DNA of 64,000 nt, taken from NCBI GenBank assembly GCA_037178975.1, contig JASJZH010000001.1:1798001-1862000 (forward strand). The letters run 5' to 3'. Source of the stretch: Oscheius tipulae (taxonomy: Eukaryota > Nematoda > Chromadorea > Rhabditida > Rhabditidae). This document shows positions 40,366-50,882 of this stretch, piece after piece (the stretch's first letter is position 1; the number at the start of each line of letters is the position of its first letter). Under the pieces are notes generated by a model. That model had not been told where the DNA came from. It was given only the letters and a program-made list of their open reading frames with translations, and did no database searches. The position numbers were made by a program, and so were the translations under genes.

Positions 40366-40640
40366 GAAAACGTGCGACCGAAGTACTGGCTGCCTCGTCC
40401 GGCTCCTTACAGTGCGCGAGAGGCAGCAGAAAAGAAGCTTCAACATTTTCAGGATCTGGAAGTGATCGAGCCTCTCAAACACAGTCAGTGGGCTGCATCA
40501 GTGGTCGTGATTCCTGTAGAAGAAGAATGCAGGAAAGCCCAGAGTTTGTGCCGACTTCAGCACCGGCCTCAACAAAGCTCCCTTGCTAGATTTTCTACTC
40601 TATTTCCAATCGGCGTCTTCCCGAAAAGAACTCACACCGC
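40366..40640 (+). pseudogene. Ty3/Gypsy-type reverse transcriptase fragment
   Basis: Reads RPAPYSAREAAEKKLQHFQ, DLEVIEPLKHSQWAASVVV and, after a frameshift, VCADFSTGLNKAP: the N-terminal RT region of Gypsy-like polyproteins (compare the usual VEHSEWATPIVPV, RICGDF, LN order). No LTRs or further domains found. A short, frameshifted remnant. Confidence 0.75.
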
Positions 40641-40859
40641 AGTGAAGCGGTCAATCATAGTCCGATTAACTGGATATCTCAGATCTCTTCCTAATTACTG
40701 ATATGAGCTTTCTACATCTTTTTCCCTAAAAGTGCTACCAATCCAGTTTGACACTTTTAGATAACCGAAAGGTCGACGAAGTGTGTCCGGGCAAGTTGGA
40801 TGTTTTTTGGCTCATTCTATCGACTTCCATCTCTGTCGAACATCAATTTCTCAATTTCC

Positions 40860-40985
40860 GACTAATAAACTCTCGTCACCTCTTTATTCATAACTTCATT
40901 TTTGATTGCACAAGGAATGCTGAAGTAGATAGCGTTCGCTGATTCTCGGCCACCTACAGTTTCTGCCGCCCCTCCCGGCATTCCG
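40860..40985 (-). repeat. Inverted repeat, right arm
   Basis: Complement of the 40168-40365 arm; together they enclose the Gypsy fragment. Confidence 0.7.
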
Positions 40986-40999
40986 TTGTCCTTCCCGTG

Positions 41000-42406
41000 G
41001 GACAGATCAATATTATGTCCTTCTTCCTGCCCATATGACCTCGTTACCCTCTTCTTCAAACTTTGAGGTAGCACCTGTAAGGTCATTGAGAGAAAACCGT
41101 ACTAATAGTTCAATTTGCTATCGAGCTCATGTAATCGTTTTTAACTCATATGATTCGTAGACCAAAACAGTTTTAGCCAGATCCTTCCGAAATTGTTTAC
41201 GATAATAGAGAAATGTACTGTCTTAGCTTTTGACAAATGGCTAGAATTCTTCTCTTGGTCTTATAGTTGGTTTGAGAGACCGTCCTTCAACTTCTTTAGA
41301 AAGAAACGCGAGAAAGAGGGATGAAAGGAATAGTTTATTGATTCATGAATGCTAGACATGTTCCTAAAAAAAAACTCCTTGCTTCCCGTCTCTGAAGTAC
41401 GCCCTCGCCGCCAACTGATATCGGCCGGTCTGAACTCTTTCTCTCCATCATTCCAAGGTATAGTCAACGCTCCTATGTCTCTGATTCACCCCCAACACCT
41501 CAGCCACCTTATCGTCTCCTAAAGGCTCCTCCTTTGGCGGCAACTATAATATCATTTGGTTGTGTGTTTGTTCTCGCACTCTTACCACACCGCTCTGTAG
41601 TTTTCTTCCGGTGACTCACGTAGATCTGATGATTTCAACTAAAAACTCTCCAGTGCACCTAATCGCACTTTTTGAAATTGTATGCACTTTCTAAACCACA
41701 TCCTACCTTCACAATTTACATAGAGCGTTCATCTATTACACATGTCCCGGGTAACATTTGAGAATGTTTAAACCTTTTTATCAAGTGTTATCTATGACAA
41801 GAGTTGACAAATCGAGTCCAAATATCCTACTTTTACAATTTGCATGAGGCGTCTGCGGCACAAGTCAACTCTAATCCGGGATAGTACATGATAATGTTTG
41901 TCATTCCACTTTTGAAGCCTCATGTGTCCGCCCTTTGTATCCTTTTCTTTCTGTTTCTCTTATCTAGTTTCTGTGTAGGTTTTCAGGCGCCGTGTCGTCA
42001 GTTATCTATTAGTCATCCTGCTTTCCTCGTAGTCACAAGTCTTGCAACTCGGAATCGGGCTCAATGCGCTCAAAACAGCTCGTCTTTGTATCGCCCTCAA
42101 TTTTTTCTAGTCTCAAGAAAAAGTGCAGTCTAAAGGCATGCCTTATACTTTCTAAACTTGGCTCTTATCTACCCCTAAGCACACATTTTCTGGCTCAGGG
42201 TACGGGTTCTCCTTCTTTTCTTTCTCTTCTTATGTAGTTTCTTTATAAGTTCTCAGGCGCCGTGTCGTCAGTTATCTATTAGTCATTCTGATTTCCTCGT
42301 AGACCTTGCCGGGGAAGTAGCTCACTCGTTTTTTTTTCATTTTTTATCTTAAAAGTAGTGATTTCAAATGATTTTTGTGTTGGTATGATCCGAAATGTGA
42401 TTTCAG
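41000..42406. other. Gene-free stretch with direct repeats
   Basis: No gene recognised. A 55-bp direct repeat (CAGGCGCCGTGTCGTCAGTT through TTTCCTCGTAG) occurs at 41,982-42,035 and 42,256-42,302; repeat family A copy 3 lies at 41,760-41,890. Confidence 0.55.
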
Positions 42407-44009
42407 ATGGGCTACAGCGTGACACGCGACGAGGCTCTCGAAGAGGACATGGAACCGAAGCCTAAGCTAGACAAGCGGGTCCTGGAACTGTTAAAACAGA
42501 TCCTTGAAGCCGTCGAGGGCTCCCGAGAGGCCAAGTCAGTTTATTAATCTTTTCTGGTACTAAAACAAGGAAATTAGGCTCAATACAATTTACGAATACT
42601 ACAATAACATCCATTGTGATATCTCGCCTGTGGAGAAGGATGCCAGCGATTACGAGGTAAGCATACTCTGCTTCTTGTCAAGAATTTTCTGGTAATTTGA
42701 AGAGGAACAAGTCTCTATCGGTTCTCGTTTCATTCTGTCTAAAAATTGGAGTTTAGAGCGTTTAGAGCGCTGCCCTGAGTTGGTTAATGACTTTCGTTCC
42801 TCTACCGCTGACACTGGATTCCAGGCCTTTGTACACGCATGTTTGTCTGTTCATAGCGCATCATTGGCAGCAGCGGGATTCTGTACAAAAACCGAGGGCG
42901 GTTTAAATTTGGACTCTTCTTATCCAATTTTATCGTTGTACTGCTGTAATACGTCCCGGTCAATGGCAAAGCCGTAGTGCCACGATATTCTTTTTTGCCC
43001 AAAATCACTGAGCCGATAAACCCTAGCTCTCCCCTCTCCCTTCTCATTCTTTCAATGTTTGTTCATATGACAAATGAAATATCTATCTATCTTAAGCTTT
43101 TCCCGTTTCTAAAAATACATTTTCCAGATAATCTGCAAGTACATGGAACTGAATCACGAGAACATTCATAACTTCTCAATGAAAGTCACAAACATTTACC
43201 AGATCGTCGAGCGTGATACCGAGCGCTTCAATAACGACAACATCGGAAACAGGTATTTTTCTTCAATAAACTAGTCGAACAATCGAATTTCCAGAAAACT
43301 GCTGTGGCACGGATCGCACATGACCAAATTCTACAAAATTCTCAGCCAGGGTCTGCGTATCGTGCAGCCAATCAATGGACGTACTTGCGGAAACGGTGTC
43401 TACTTTACGGACATGGCAAGCGAGGCTGGACATTTCTCATTTTCGGGAGATTACGAAAAGCCCGGTCTTCTGCTGCTTTGCGAGGTCGCCCTGGGCGTAT
43501 CGAATAAGCTTTACGGGCCGGTATATACAGAATACAAGCCAGACACAAAATACCACAGCACGAAGGGCATCGGAAAAAAATTTCCCTTCAAAAACAGCTT
43601 TGAAAAACTGTTTGTTTTCGTCTATTCCTCCAGAATAAACATATTTAGGGAAGACGGAACGGTAGTCCCTTGTGGCAAGCCGAAGAAGTTCAAGCCGTCG
43701 ACTGAAGAAGTTCAAGCCGTCGAAGACGAAACGGTAGTCCCTTGTAGCAAGTCGAAGAAGTTTAAGCCGTCGACTGAAGAAGTTCAAGCCGTCGAAGACG
43801 AAACGGTAGTCCCTTGTAGCAAGCCGAAGAAGTTCAAGCCGTCGACCGCCAACCGTCGGCCAATTTTTCCCTATAATGAGTACGTCGTATACAACGTCAA
43901 ACAAGTTCGAATTCGCTATCTGGTCGAGGTCGAATACGATTACGTCGAGAGCGACAGTGACAGCAGTGACGAAGACAACGGTACTGTCAGTGAGTCTGAG
44001 ATTAGTTAA
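42407..44009 (+). CDS. Minimal poly(ADP-ribose) polymerase with in-domain tandem repeat
   Basis: Exons 42407-42534, 42578-42656, 43128-43252, 43295-44009; 348 aa. The ATG abuts a TTTCAG acceptor (likely trans-splice). Residues about 1-105 are a shortened helical region (NTIYEYYNNIHCDISPVEK, DYEIICKYMELNHENIHN). The catalytic domain follows: KLLWHGSHMTKFYKILSQGLR (His of the H-Y-E triad), GNGVYFTDMASEAGHF (Tyr kept; the second, stacking Tyr is Phe), KPGLLLLCEVALGVSNKLYG, KYHSTKGIGKKFP, and YNEYVVYNVKQVRIRYLVEV (Glu of the triad). A three-unit 23-residue repeat (DETVVPCSKxKKFKPST and EEVQAVE) sits between the strand DGTVVPCGK and NEYVVYN. No WGR, zinc finger or BRCT is present. Known: PARP1/2-type enzymes transfer ADP-ribose from NAD. 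The acidic Ser/Asp tail (DSDSSDEDN) replaces the usual end. Confidence 0.9.
43682..43845 (+). repeat. Coding tandem repeat in the PARP gene
   Basis: The 20-mer GAAGAAGTTCAAGCCGTCGA occurs five times (starts 43682, 43704, 43754 with one change, 43776, 43826), within a larger 72-bp period. Alternate copies are read in different frames: KKFKPS(T) and EEVQAVE. Confidence 0.92.
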
Positions 44010-44792
44010 CCACCAGACTGACCTTCTCCGTCACCTGAAATCTCAATTACCGACTCTTGGTTCTCATTCTGTCCGATCCCCCTCACCCTACTGTCAACTT
44101 CAATTATAAATGTCCCACAACCTGGTGTTCCTATGGGCTGAACAAGAAGTATTCTTCTTTCAGATAGAGTCTCGCGAGTTCTGTCACATTCTGACAGGAC
44201 ATTCTCACAGTTCCTATCGAGCAAGTGGCAGCAGATCCTTCCAGGAGATTCAGAACAGCTGAGTTCGTCGTACACACTGACCCATTCTAATCACCATATT
44301 CACACTTAGACATGCTACCGTTTTCCAGTTCCATAACCAGGTAGTTTTTGTCGAAAAGTGGCATTTCATGCCCCTTTCTGATCTGTTTTTCCCCTACAGG
44401 AATTGTCAATCTTTAGCTCAGTTATACAGGAAGTATTGGTACAGGTATTGGGCCTAGACTCGAAAAAGTAGTAGGTTTGATTAGCATCCGGTTTACAGTC
44501 GCTGCCTTGGAGGATATATTGTGTCTGTCCATCGTCGTCAAGATGACAGCAGATACTGCATTTGGCTTGGGGACATGGGACTTTGATGTCACGACATCTA
44601 GTGGTGTTACGTAACCGATACTTCGTTGAATTGGGCTTCTGCTTTAAACAGTAATTTTCCGTCTCTCTGTCCCTGTAATACTGGGTAACCTACTGGTAGA
44701 AGTACGTGGACCATGAGGGTTCCACAATCTTGACGCATGTTCCTTGGAGGAAGCTGTGTTACACTTTCCACTCTAATATTTGATATCTTCAC
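44006..44792 (-). CDS. Cysteine-rich repeat protein, exon structure unresolved
   Basis: On the minus strand three related pieces appear in order: RQDCGTLMVHVLLP (44,740-44,690); CRDIKVPCPQAKCSICCHL, DDDGQTQYILQGSDC and NTCTNTSCITELKI (44,590-44,390); and CSESPGRICCHLLDRNC, SECDRTRETLS and TPGCGTFIIEV (44,260-44,080). Pieces two and three share CCHL-D, a Ser-x-Cys, and a closing C-T/G-x-hydrophobic strand, so they look like tandem copies of one Cys-rich domain. I cannot join them in phase with confidence, and no signal peptide was found. The last frame ends at 44006, its stop overlapping the PARP stop on the other strand. Family not recognised. Confidence 0.5.
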
Positions 44793-44891
44793 TTTTCACT
44801 ATTGCGAGAATATTACGAAACTTCTGTCAATCTGAGTATGCGTGAACATGCCTAGGTCAAGGTCCAGTCCTACCCCCACAGTTTCGCGTCC

Positions 44892-44920
44892 GAAAGCATC
44901 GCTTCTATTCTGAAATAAGC
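44892..44920 (+). promoter_or_regulatory. Conserved upstream block of orphan family, copy 2
   Basis: GAAAGCATCGCTTC, ATTCTGAA and TAAGC, followed by ACATATAAG (TATA-like) and CAGTTCATT, 50-80 bp before the ATG. Shared with the copy at 12,796-12,825. Confidence 0.6.
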
Positions 44921-44970
44921 TTCCGGTCTGACATATAAGTCAGTTCATTATCCAGCTCTCACGACGAACG

Positions 44971-45615
44971 ATGTTCGCTCTCAATCCTCTCGCCTGTTCC
45001 TTCTACCCTCAGGACTCTCAACCTGATCAGGATGTCAAAACACCCTTCGAGGCATCGCTCAATGCCTATTCCTTCTTTGGAATCCATGGAGTCATGGAGA
45101 GTCAAGAGCAAGGATTGGAAGCTGTGTATGAGGGGGAAGAAGTGTCGTATGTGAAGGAACAAGAGAGCATAGAACAGAAAAAGAGACAGGAGGAAGCCAG
45201 ACGAATTGTGAGTTTTTTTCGGTAAAGAAACAAGAGACGAAGTGAGAGACAGTAGATAGAGTCTGGTCCTATACCTTGTCTGATCCTGACTCCTTTGTCC
45301 TCCGTCCCGGTTGATCAAGGCTGATTAAGACTCAGAGATAGTTCAGGACCTGATCAGAGCTCTGGATCTCTCTAATTGGCTGTCACTCTGTCGTTCATTC
45401 CTGTCAATTTCTGTCACTCATCTACCCATTTTCAGCCTCTCTGGAACTCCAAATACGCCAAGAAGTATGAAGGAGAAGATCGGGTCAAGAAGGTCAAACC
45501 AGTTAGTACTCTCGTCCCAGTAGCCAGAAGTCTTCCTATCCAGCCAGTGATGGTGCTGCCAGTAGTGATCCAGCCAGTCATCATAATTATTCCTGTATCA
45601 GTTATCTTTGTCTAA
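44971..45615 (+). CDS. Orphan gene family, copy 2 (138 aa)
   Basis: Exons 44971-45207 and 45436-45615 in phase; intron 228 nt at the same place as in copy 1. Protein: MFALNPLACSFYPQ, PDQDVKTPFEASLNAYSFF, GIHGV, an acidic/basic middle (YEGEEVS, EQKKRQEEARRI), LWNSKYAKKYEGEDRVKKV, and a Pro/Val/Ile tail (LPVVIQPVIIIIPVSVIFV). About 60 percent identical to copy 1 by eye, with the first exon better conserved than the second. Function unknown; paired conservation supports a real gene. Confidence 0.82.
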
Positions 45616-45619
45616 GATG

Positions 45620-47100
45620 TATACCTATTGTGATTTTCTCACGTTTATAAAAATTTAAATTGGAACTGGTTGAGTATTTCAACTCCTCTGATGCTCATTG
45701 GACCCGTTAATCACAACTCCTTTTCATCAGTGTTCTCTGGTGGCGCCTTGGGAGGGCATGGGAAACTACAAAGACGCGCAAATACCTCACATATACTCTG
45801 AACGGACTGGATTGTTCCTTGTTTCTTGAGACTACAGTAATCACAATTCGGCGGCCTGATTACTTGGTTTGAACTTGTTCTATTGCCGTTTATGTGAGAC
45901 AATATTGTGTGTCCAACTTACTTAGACTCAGCTACAAAATGGACATTTTATGACCCAGACTGATAACACACAGCTGGAAGACAGAGACAGAAAGGGAAAC
46001 AGAGAGGCAGTGCGTTGTGGTTCCCCTCAACTTCCAGCTCCACTTTTTACCAGCTTCCTGTCTCTCACCACTTCCGTCTCTCAGGAATAAACCCCAGACT
46101 GGCTTCTTTGTAACTTCAAGGCCCCCAGACATCCTACGCCACCTTTTCTGATTGGAAGCATGACGACCAAAATGACATCTTTCTCTCCCATACCATTTCG
46201 ACTTCACAGAGTCCATTTATTCTGTTCGGATACAATGGTGCCACCCAACTTGACCCACACTCTAGAAGAGACTGTCCCCATCAACGACTTTTACCTTCCT
46301 GACGCGAGAATGCTATAGTCTGTTTCCAACGAAAAGCGGCAGTGAGGCTATTAAAGGTTTTTCGAAAACGAAAATTTGGGTCCTGTCACGATTTGCGCGC
46401 CGACAAAAGCCAAATTTTCTAATATTTTTTTACTATATAATTATAAATCGCGTAGTGTAACGAAATTTTTTTTTTTCGACTCAGGCCCTATGGATAGTAT
46501 ATTTAGGTAGTACTCATCGAGTGTTATCGATGCATACCAAAATTATCACTAGCCGAGGTGCACACATAACATAAATAGGAACAGTGAAGCTTTATATGAA
46601 CCTGTTGATTTTGAAAAGAAATAAGGAATGAGTTACTGCTCGAAGAAAACGGTGAATGATAACCGTGAATCTACTCATCTTACACATTGTGTGAAACTTT
46701 TATGAGAAGGCTTTTCGGAGTGCCCGTACCTTGCTTGACAGGCCTGATACATATAACTTTTTTCAATTGTGACAATTCAACAAGCGTTTTCTGTATGTCA
46801 ACTCACAGTCATAGTGACTATCTGAAACACAAAAACATCAAAGGCGGATCCAGTGGGTAATTGTAAAAGGCTCGCTACTATTCGGAACGTTTAGTGAGAA
46901 CTGTGAGGCCAGTTGAGTCCTTATACTTCTGTGAAGCACATAATATGAGAACCGATAGCAGATGAGATAGACCAGAAGTCTATCATGACGGGTGTTGCGG
47001 CTAAGGCGTCGAGATGATACGGGGGCGCCATTATTAAAAACTTCATATCTCGGACCAGGGAGGGATTAAGCGAATTCGGCAATATACCCCATTATACCCA
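45620..47100. other. No supported gene
   Basis: AT-rich intergenic DNA. A PSE-like CTCTCCCATACCATTTCGAC lies at 46,188-46,207 on the plus strand, but no SL leader, recognisable snRNA or Sm site follows at the expected place. Confidence 0.5.
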
Positions 47101-47109
47101 TGTTTAGAG

Positions 47110-47256
47110 CTATCGAATGGCACCTTGTTCGTTGCAAAAGTCCAACTTTTTTTTGAGGAACTCATGTCGCAGATCGTAGGGTGGCAGGTCATCAATAGTC
47201 CGGATCAAAACGAGCAGAGAATAAAGAATAAGAAGAAGGGAAGTGGTGTCTTGCAT
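47110..47256 (-). CDS. Small secreted peptide (48 aa), candidate
   Basis: ATG at 47256; MQDTTSLLLILYSLLVLIRT (signal-peptide-like), then IDDLPPYDLRHEFLKKKLD and a single Cys. The start region and 60 bp of upstream sequence are conserved with the truncated copy at 37,824, including TATAGCACCTCGTGT. Short and without a known motif; it may have a further exon. Confidence 0.55.
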   Translation of the reverse strand: MQDTTSLLLILYSLLVLIRTIDDLPPYDLRHEFLKKKLDFCNEQGAIR

Positions 47257-47469
47257 GGTGGTGGTAGAGGATTGAGTGAGCAACACGAGGTGCTATAACC
47301 AACAGCTCGGCCGTTGTCGTAAACGAGGCAGGGGGCATATTTACAAAAAGCGAAAAGACTTGTTTACCAACCCAATAGTTCAGACTGGCTGGAGATATCA
47401 GGGCTTATTCTTAAATGCATGGGATATCAATAAATAGTTCAATTTATTAAGCAAAGTAAGTTATTAACT

Positions 47470-48684
47470 CTAGCGCAGTATATCTCTTCGTTGGTTGAGA
47501 ACAACAATATTGAGCCCAGATACTTGCAGAGGTGTCTTCTTGTTTCGTTTGTCTGAAACTTTCAATCGTTTGTGGAAAAACTGAGACCCACATATCCCGA
47601 CGATGAACTCTCGATAGGGTCTTGAAACTATGAGCAGAGTCACAGCCCCCGAGGGCGAACTGCACCCATTTATAAGGAATAGGAACACCGCTATATCAGC
47701 CCTGCTAGACGCCCAAGCAAGCAGCATTAAGTGTAGAAAGAAAAGCGGGATAAGAAAAAATACTTCTGATACTAATATCTGAAAATTTGAAGATAATTTA
47801 AAACGGATGTGTCGTAGCTGACCTGTGCAATAAGAGATTTTAGCCAAGTCCTGTGCATCGTTTTTGTTTTTTCCGACATATTTTCTTTCTGCTGATTAAG
47901 AATCCAAAATGAGATACAAGGGCAGATAATTGTGATCATAGCAATTAGAGTTATTCCAATTATGCACAGAAGTACGCACAACGCTTGCCACCAAGTATTT
48001 GTTACATCTATTGCCAACGTCTTTTCCTCGTACAACAACTCGGTAATATTGCCGAACCACTCAGCTTGAAGTCGTTTAGCAGCAGCTTGATCTGTCATCA
48101 GAAGGGAAGGGGCCCACATTACTGGAGAGAAAAATATAGGGAACAGATGGTTTCCATATTTGATGAGAAAGCTCACGTAACGATAATATCCTTGTTGGAA
48201 GTTTATCGAAAACAGTAGTTCCATTCTAATTAGGAATAACACAGACACCGATGTTCCAGTAGCTTGAAGTTTTTTTTTCGATTGATAATGTGTGAAGTAC
48301 AACACATACCCGTCAAATTTGCCATAAGTATAACCGTTTGCCACAACTCTGGAACACCAATGAAAGAGTAGTACCCTATGGAATAAAATGCTCTATAAGG
48401 CATAATAATAACTGGAAGAATCAAAACAAGAAGGTGAACTGTATAGAGATGAAAACTGAAACACTTAATTACAGCCCTGGTATAACCCACTATATGATAT
48501 TCAGAATGAGTGTTAACTTGTAGTACTTTGTCATCTGCTTAGGGGAATTGAAGGCTACACAGTAGATTGTCAGAGTGACCACCATTACATCAAATATGGT
48601 AATTATTTTTGACCACATATGAAAAGCTGGTGGATCGGGATCAAAGTAGGGGTTGGGCTGCCACATAGTAAGAAAGAAACTCAA
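47470..48684 (-). CDS. srh-type seven-transmembrane chemoreceptor
   Basis: Minus-strand exons carry, in order: NPYFDPDPPAFHMWSKIIT with TM1 (IFDVMVVTLTIYCVAF) and NSPKQMTKYYK (srh signature TPKxMxxxK); LYTVHLLVLILPVIIMPYR (TM2) with GVPELWQTVILMANLTG (TM3 start); SVSVLFLIRMELLFSINF; ALCVLLCIIGITLIAMITI (TM5); NMSEKTKTMHRTWLKSLIAQ (classic srh stretch) into ILVSEVFFLIPLFFLHL (TM6); and TLLIVSRPYREFI (TM7 end, PYR motif). The first junction (after TKYYK) does not join cleanly in phase by eye, so a minor lesion is possible. Known: such GPCRs act in sensory neuron cilia. Confidence 0.82.
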
Positions 48685-49070
48685 AGTGATAGCGCAAACA
48701 GGTGTTTTAGAAGAGCTCTGAGAAAACGCATGAATAGTAAAGTTGACATTTAAGGTCTAATCAGGGTGGATAAAGATTGTTCTGTTCGTTCGATCGGGGT
48801 GTAAATGTGTCATAACCTATCTCTGAACGTTGAGAGCAACCAATGCTCTTCTGGAGCCTTACTCAAGTATTCCCATTGGCAATGCTACCCCTAGAGCATG
48901 AGACCAGAAATGGAATTATGCTACGTGGCTCTATTATAGACAGAGTGAAGTTATTCCTATGAATGGAAAGTCTTCACAGTCTCGGAAATCAAACTTCATG
49001 AATTCACAAGAGCAACTATTATTCCGAATAGTACAGTCAAGTAGCAGGACAGAATAAGTTTTTTTACTAT

Positions 49071-49556
49071 ACAGTGCGCGTCATAACTATAAAGGCACCC
49101 CAGTTTTTAGTTGTGGAGCCAAAACTACGCATTTAAAAAAAATCTGACAATGCCATCTTTTTCTACGGTATTCAAAACCCTTGTAAAAAAATCTACAGAC
49201 CCATCGGATTATCCTTCTGCTCTAGATAAACAAAAAGGTCTCGAAGTGTCGAATTCAGAAGCGTCAAAACTATAAAGGCACTAACAAAACAATTCATAAA
49301 AATAGCTTAACTTTAAATGTTTCAGTAGTCGGTGGCTTTTCCGTTGCGGGAGATCAACTGGAACAGACGGCTGTTCATCGAGAGAGAAAGATTCTTCAAA
49401 ACGATAGGGTTCAGGGTCCTCCAGGCGATAAGAATGGCATTCTTCAGCTCCTGTACAGTTGAGAACTGCTTGCCGCTCTTGTAGACCTCTCTGACGAGAA
49501 TTCCCCAGAGATTTTCAATCGGATTGAGATCAGGAGTACAATTTGGGCTTATGTTC
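49071..49556 (-). mobile_element. Tc1-like transposon, 3' fragment
   Basis: Minus strand 49,553-49,322 encodes TPDLNPIENLWGILVREVYK, QELKNAILIAWRTLNPI and ends SRNGKATDY: the C-terminal third of a Tc1 transposase. CATAACTATAAAGGCACC near 49,081 and AAAACTATAAAGGCACTAAC near 49,266 look like terminal-repeat units. The 5' part is missing. Unrelated in sequence to the Tc1 element at 14.7 kb. Confidence 0.85.
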
Positions 49557-49742
49557 AGAGGTTAGCGTATTTTTTTCAAGAAAGTTTCGTATATAGGATG
49601 ATGGCACACGACCGGGATTCGCGTCCAACGATGGCAGAAGTATACACATTTGTTGAAGGACAAGAGCAACCTCCCACACCGACAGATCGCCAGGAATCCA
49701 GTCAAGAGCCTCAACCCAAAGTCTGAGATAGTAAAAAAAAAG

Positions 49743-50135
49743 ATGCGTATGATTTACTTTCAGAGATACAAGCTTGCCGACAAGATTCGTCCAACTAAAC
49801 AGTCTATTTCTGTAGAAGACATCATCGCCCAGCCCGCTAGCAAGATCATGATCAACGCTCCATTCGATGAAAAACTTACCTCATTTTTCAAACTTACTAA
49901 CATTTCCGATCATTGTATTGGATGGACAGCCAAGATCTCTAGCCTTAATCGTCTGGACTTGGACCGCGTTCATGGACGCCTCAGTTCAAATGAGACTACC
50001 AGGATTACTATCAGCTGTGATTTCTTCGCCAATGTCCAGGAAGACATCAACGCCTGTATCATCATCGAGTGGACAGGCATTTATGATGCTGGAGTGGTCC
50101 GCAAGAAGAAGCTTCGCATCGAATACAATCCGTAG
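49743..50135 (+). CDS. Major sperm protein (MSP) domain protein, divergent
   Basis: First ATG at 49743 gives 130 aa; a TTTCAG at 49,758-49,763 could instead be a splice acceptor, so the start is uncertain. Core: SVEDIIAQPASKIMINAPFD, FFKLTNISDHCIGWTAKIS, LDRVHGRLSSNETTRITISC, FANVQEDINACIIIEWTG, and the strongly conserved ending VVRKKKLRIEYNP. Compared with canonical MSP (about 127 aa), the segment between the EWT strand and VVRKK is about 12-16 residues shorter. Known: MSPs polymerise to drive amoeboid sperm motility and signal to oocytes; the family is nematode-specific. The deletion hits the region used in filament assembly, so this may be an MSP-like paralogue. Confidence 0.88.
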   Translation: MRMIYFQRYKLADKIRPTKQSISVEDIIAQPASKIMINAPFDEKLTSFFKLTNISDHCIGWTAKISSLNRLDLDRVHGRLSSNETTRITISCDFFANVQEDINACIIIEWTGIYDAGVVRKKKLRIEYNP

Positions 50136-50637
50136 AGGCTAGAATAAAATAACGTTTGTTTCAAGATGTTGCAGAGTACAAGATTGTTTTCCCAACGATG
50201 GTATGTCAGGAAAAACAGAATAGTTTTAAATAGTTCGTAAGCGACGGCTGTCTTCTTATACTTTGAACTGCTATAGTTAGTGTAGTTTTCTCAAGTTTGT
50301 CCTTACTGCTTTCCGATAAATGGTTGAAGTCCAAAAGTCATTGTAGTTTTCCGAATAAAATTCCAAACAAACTAAAGTGTTGCACCAAGAACTTTGCTAA
50401 GCTACGATTGGTTTAGGTTTTTGAAATTTCAGTAAAATCAGTTTTCAGATAACTCTGGAAGAAATTGATATTCTATGCACAAAAAAAGAGTGTACTACTG
50501 GTAAGGTTCCTTTATTTGACTGAGGGTTTACCTGTTGAACCGAATCAGCGGCTCGAGTTCTATTGGGTTGGTAACTAAGTCTTTTCGCTTTATCAAATGC
50601 AAAAATTTATTGACTTCCAAACAACTTTTTCATTCGT

Positions 50638-50882
50638 TGTAATCACCATTATGGTGTACCACGTCTGCCCATTTCACGAGTAGCTTACAGATGCCACGCT
50701 TATAGAACACCTTGGGTTTCGATGCGAAGAAGTTTGTCAACCAGGTTTTCTGATGTTTTCATGTCTCACTTGTTCTGGATCATAGAAATACCCCAGAAAG
50801 GTTTGTTCTGCTTCTTGACGCTGTCGAAGTTTTTCCTCCAAACGTTCGCCTTGTTCCATGTTCAAGTACTTTTTCAGGACCT
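50638..50882 (-). pseudogene. mariner C-terminal fragment joined to an exon-like coiled-coil segment
   Basis: 50,750-50,638 (minus) reads FFASKPKVFYKRGICKLLVK and WADVVHHNGDY, the mariner C-terminus also seen in the 22 kb palindrome. Immediately upstream, 50,882-50,757 reads VLKKYLNMEQGERLEEKLRQ, RQEAEQTFLGYFYDPEQVRH after a GGTTATAG acceptor, and then stops at the mariner junction. The second part looks like a host exon cut by the insertion; its gene is not recognised. Confidence 0.5.

Noticed and set aside
40302-40589. Overlapping plus-strand ORFs in the Gypsy fragment
   Set aside because: Shadow frames; only the frame with the RT motifs is meaningful, and that one is frameshifted.
46188-46330. 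snRNA gene downstream of a PSE-like motif
   Set aside because: No U snRNA signature, SL leader or canonical Sm site at the expected position.
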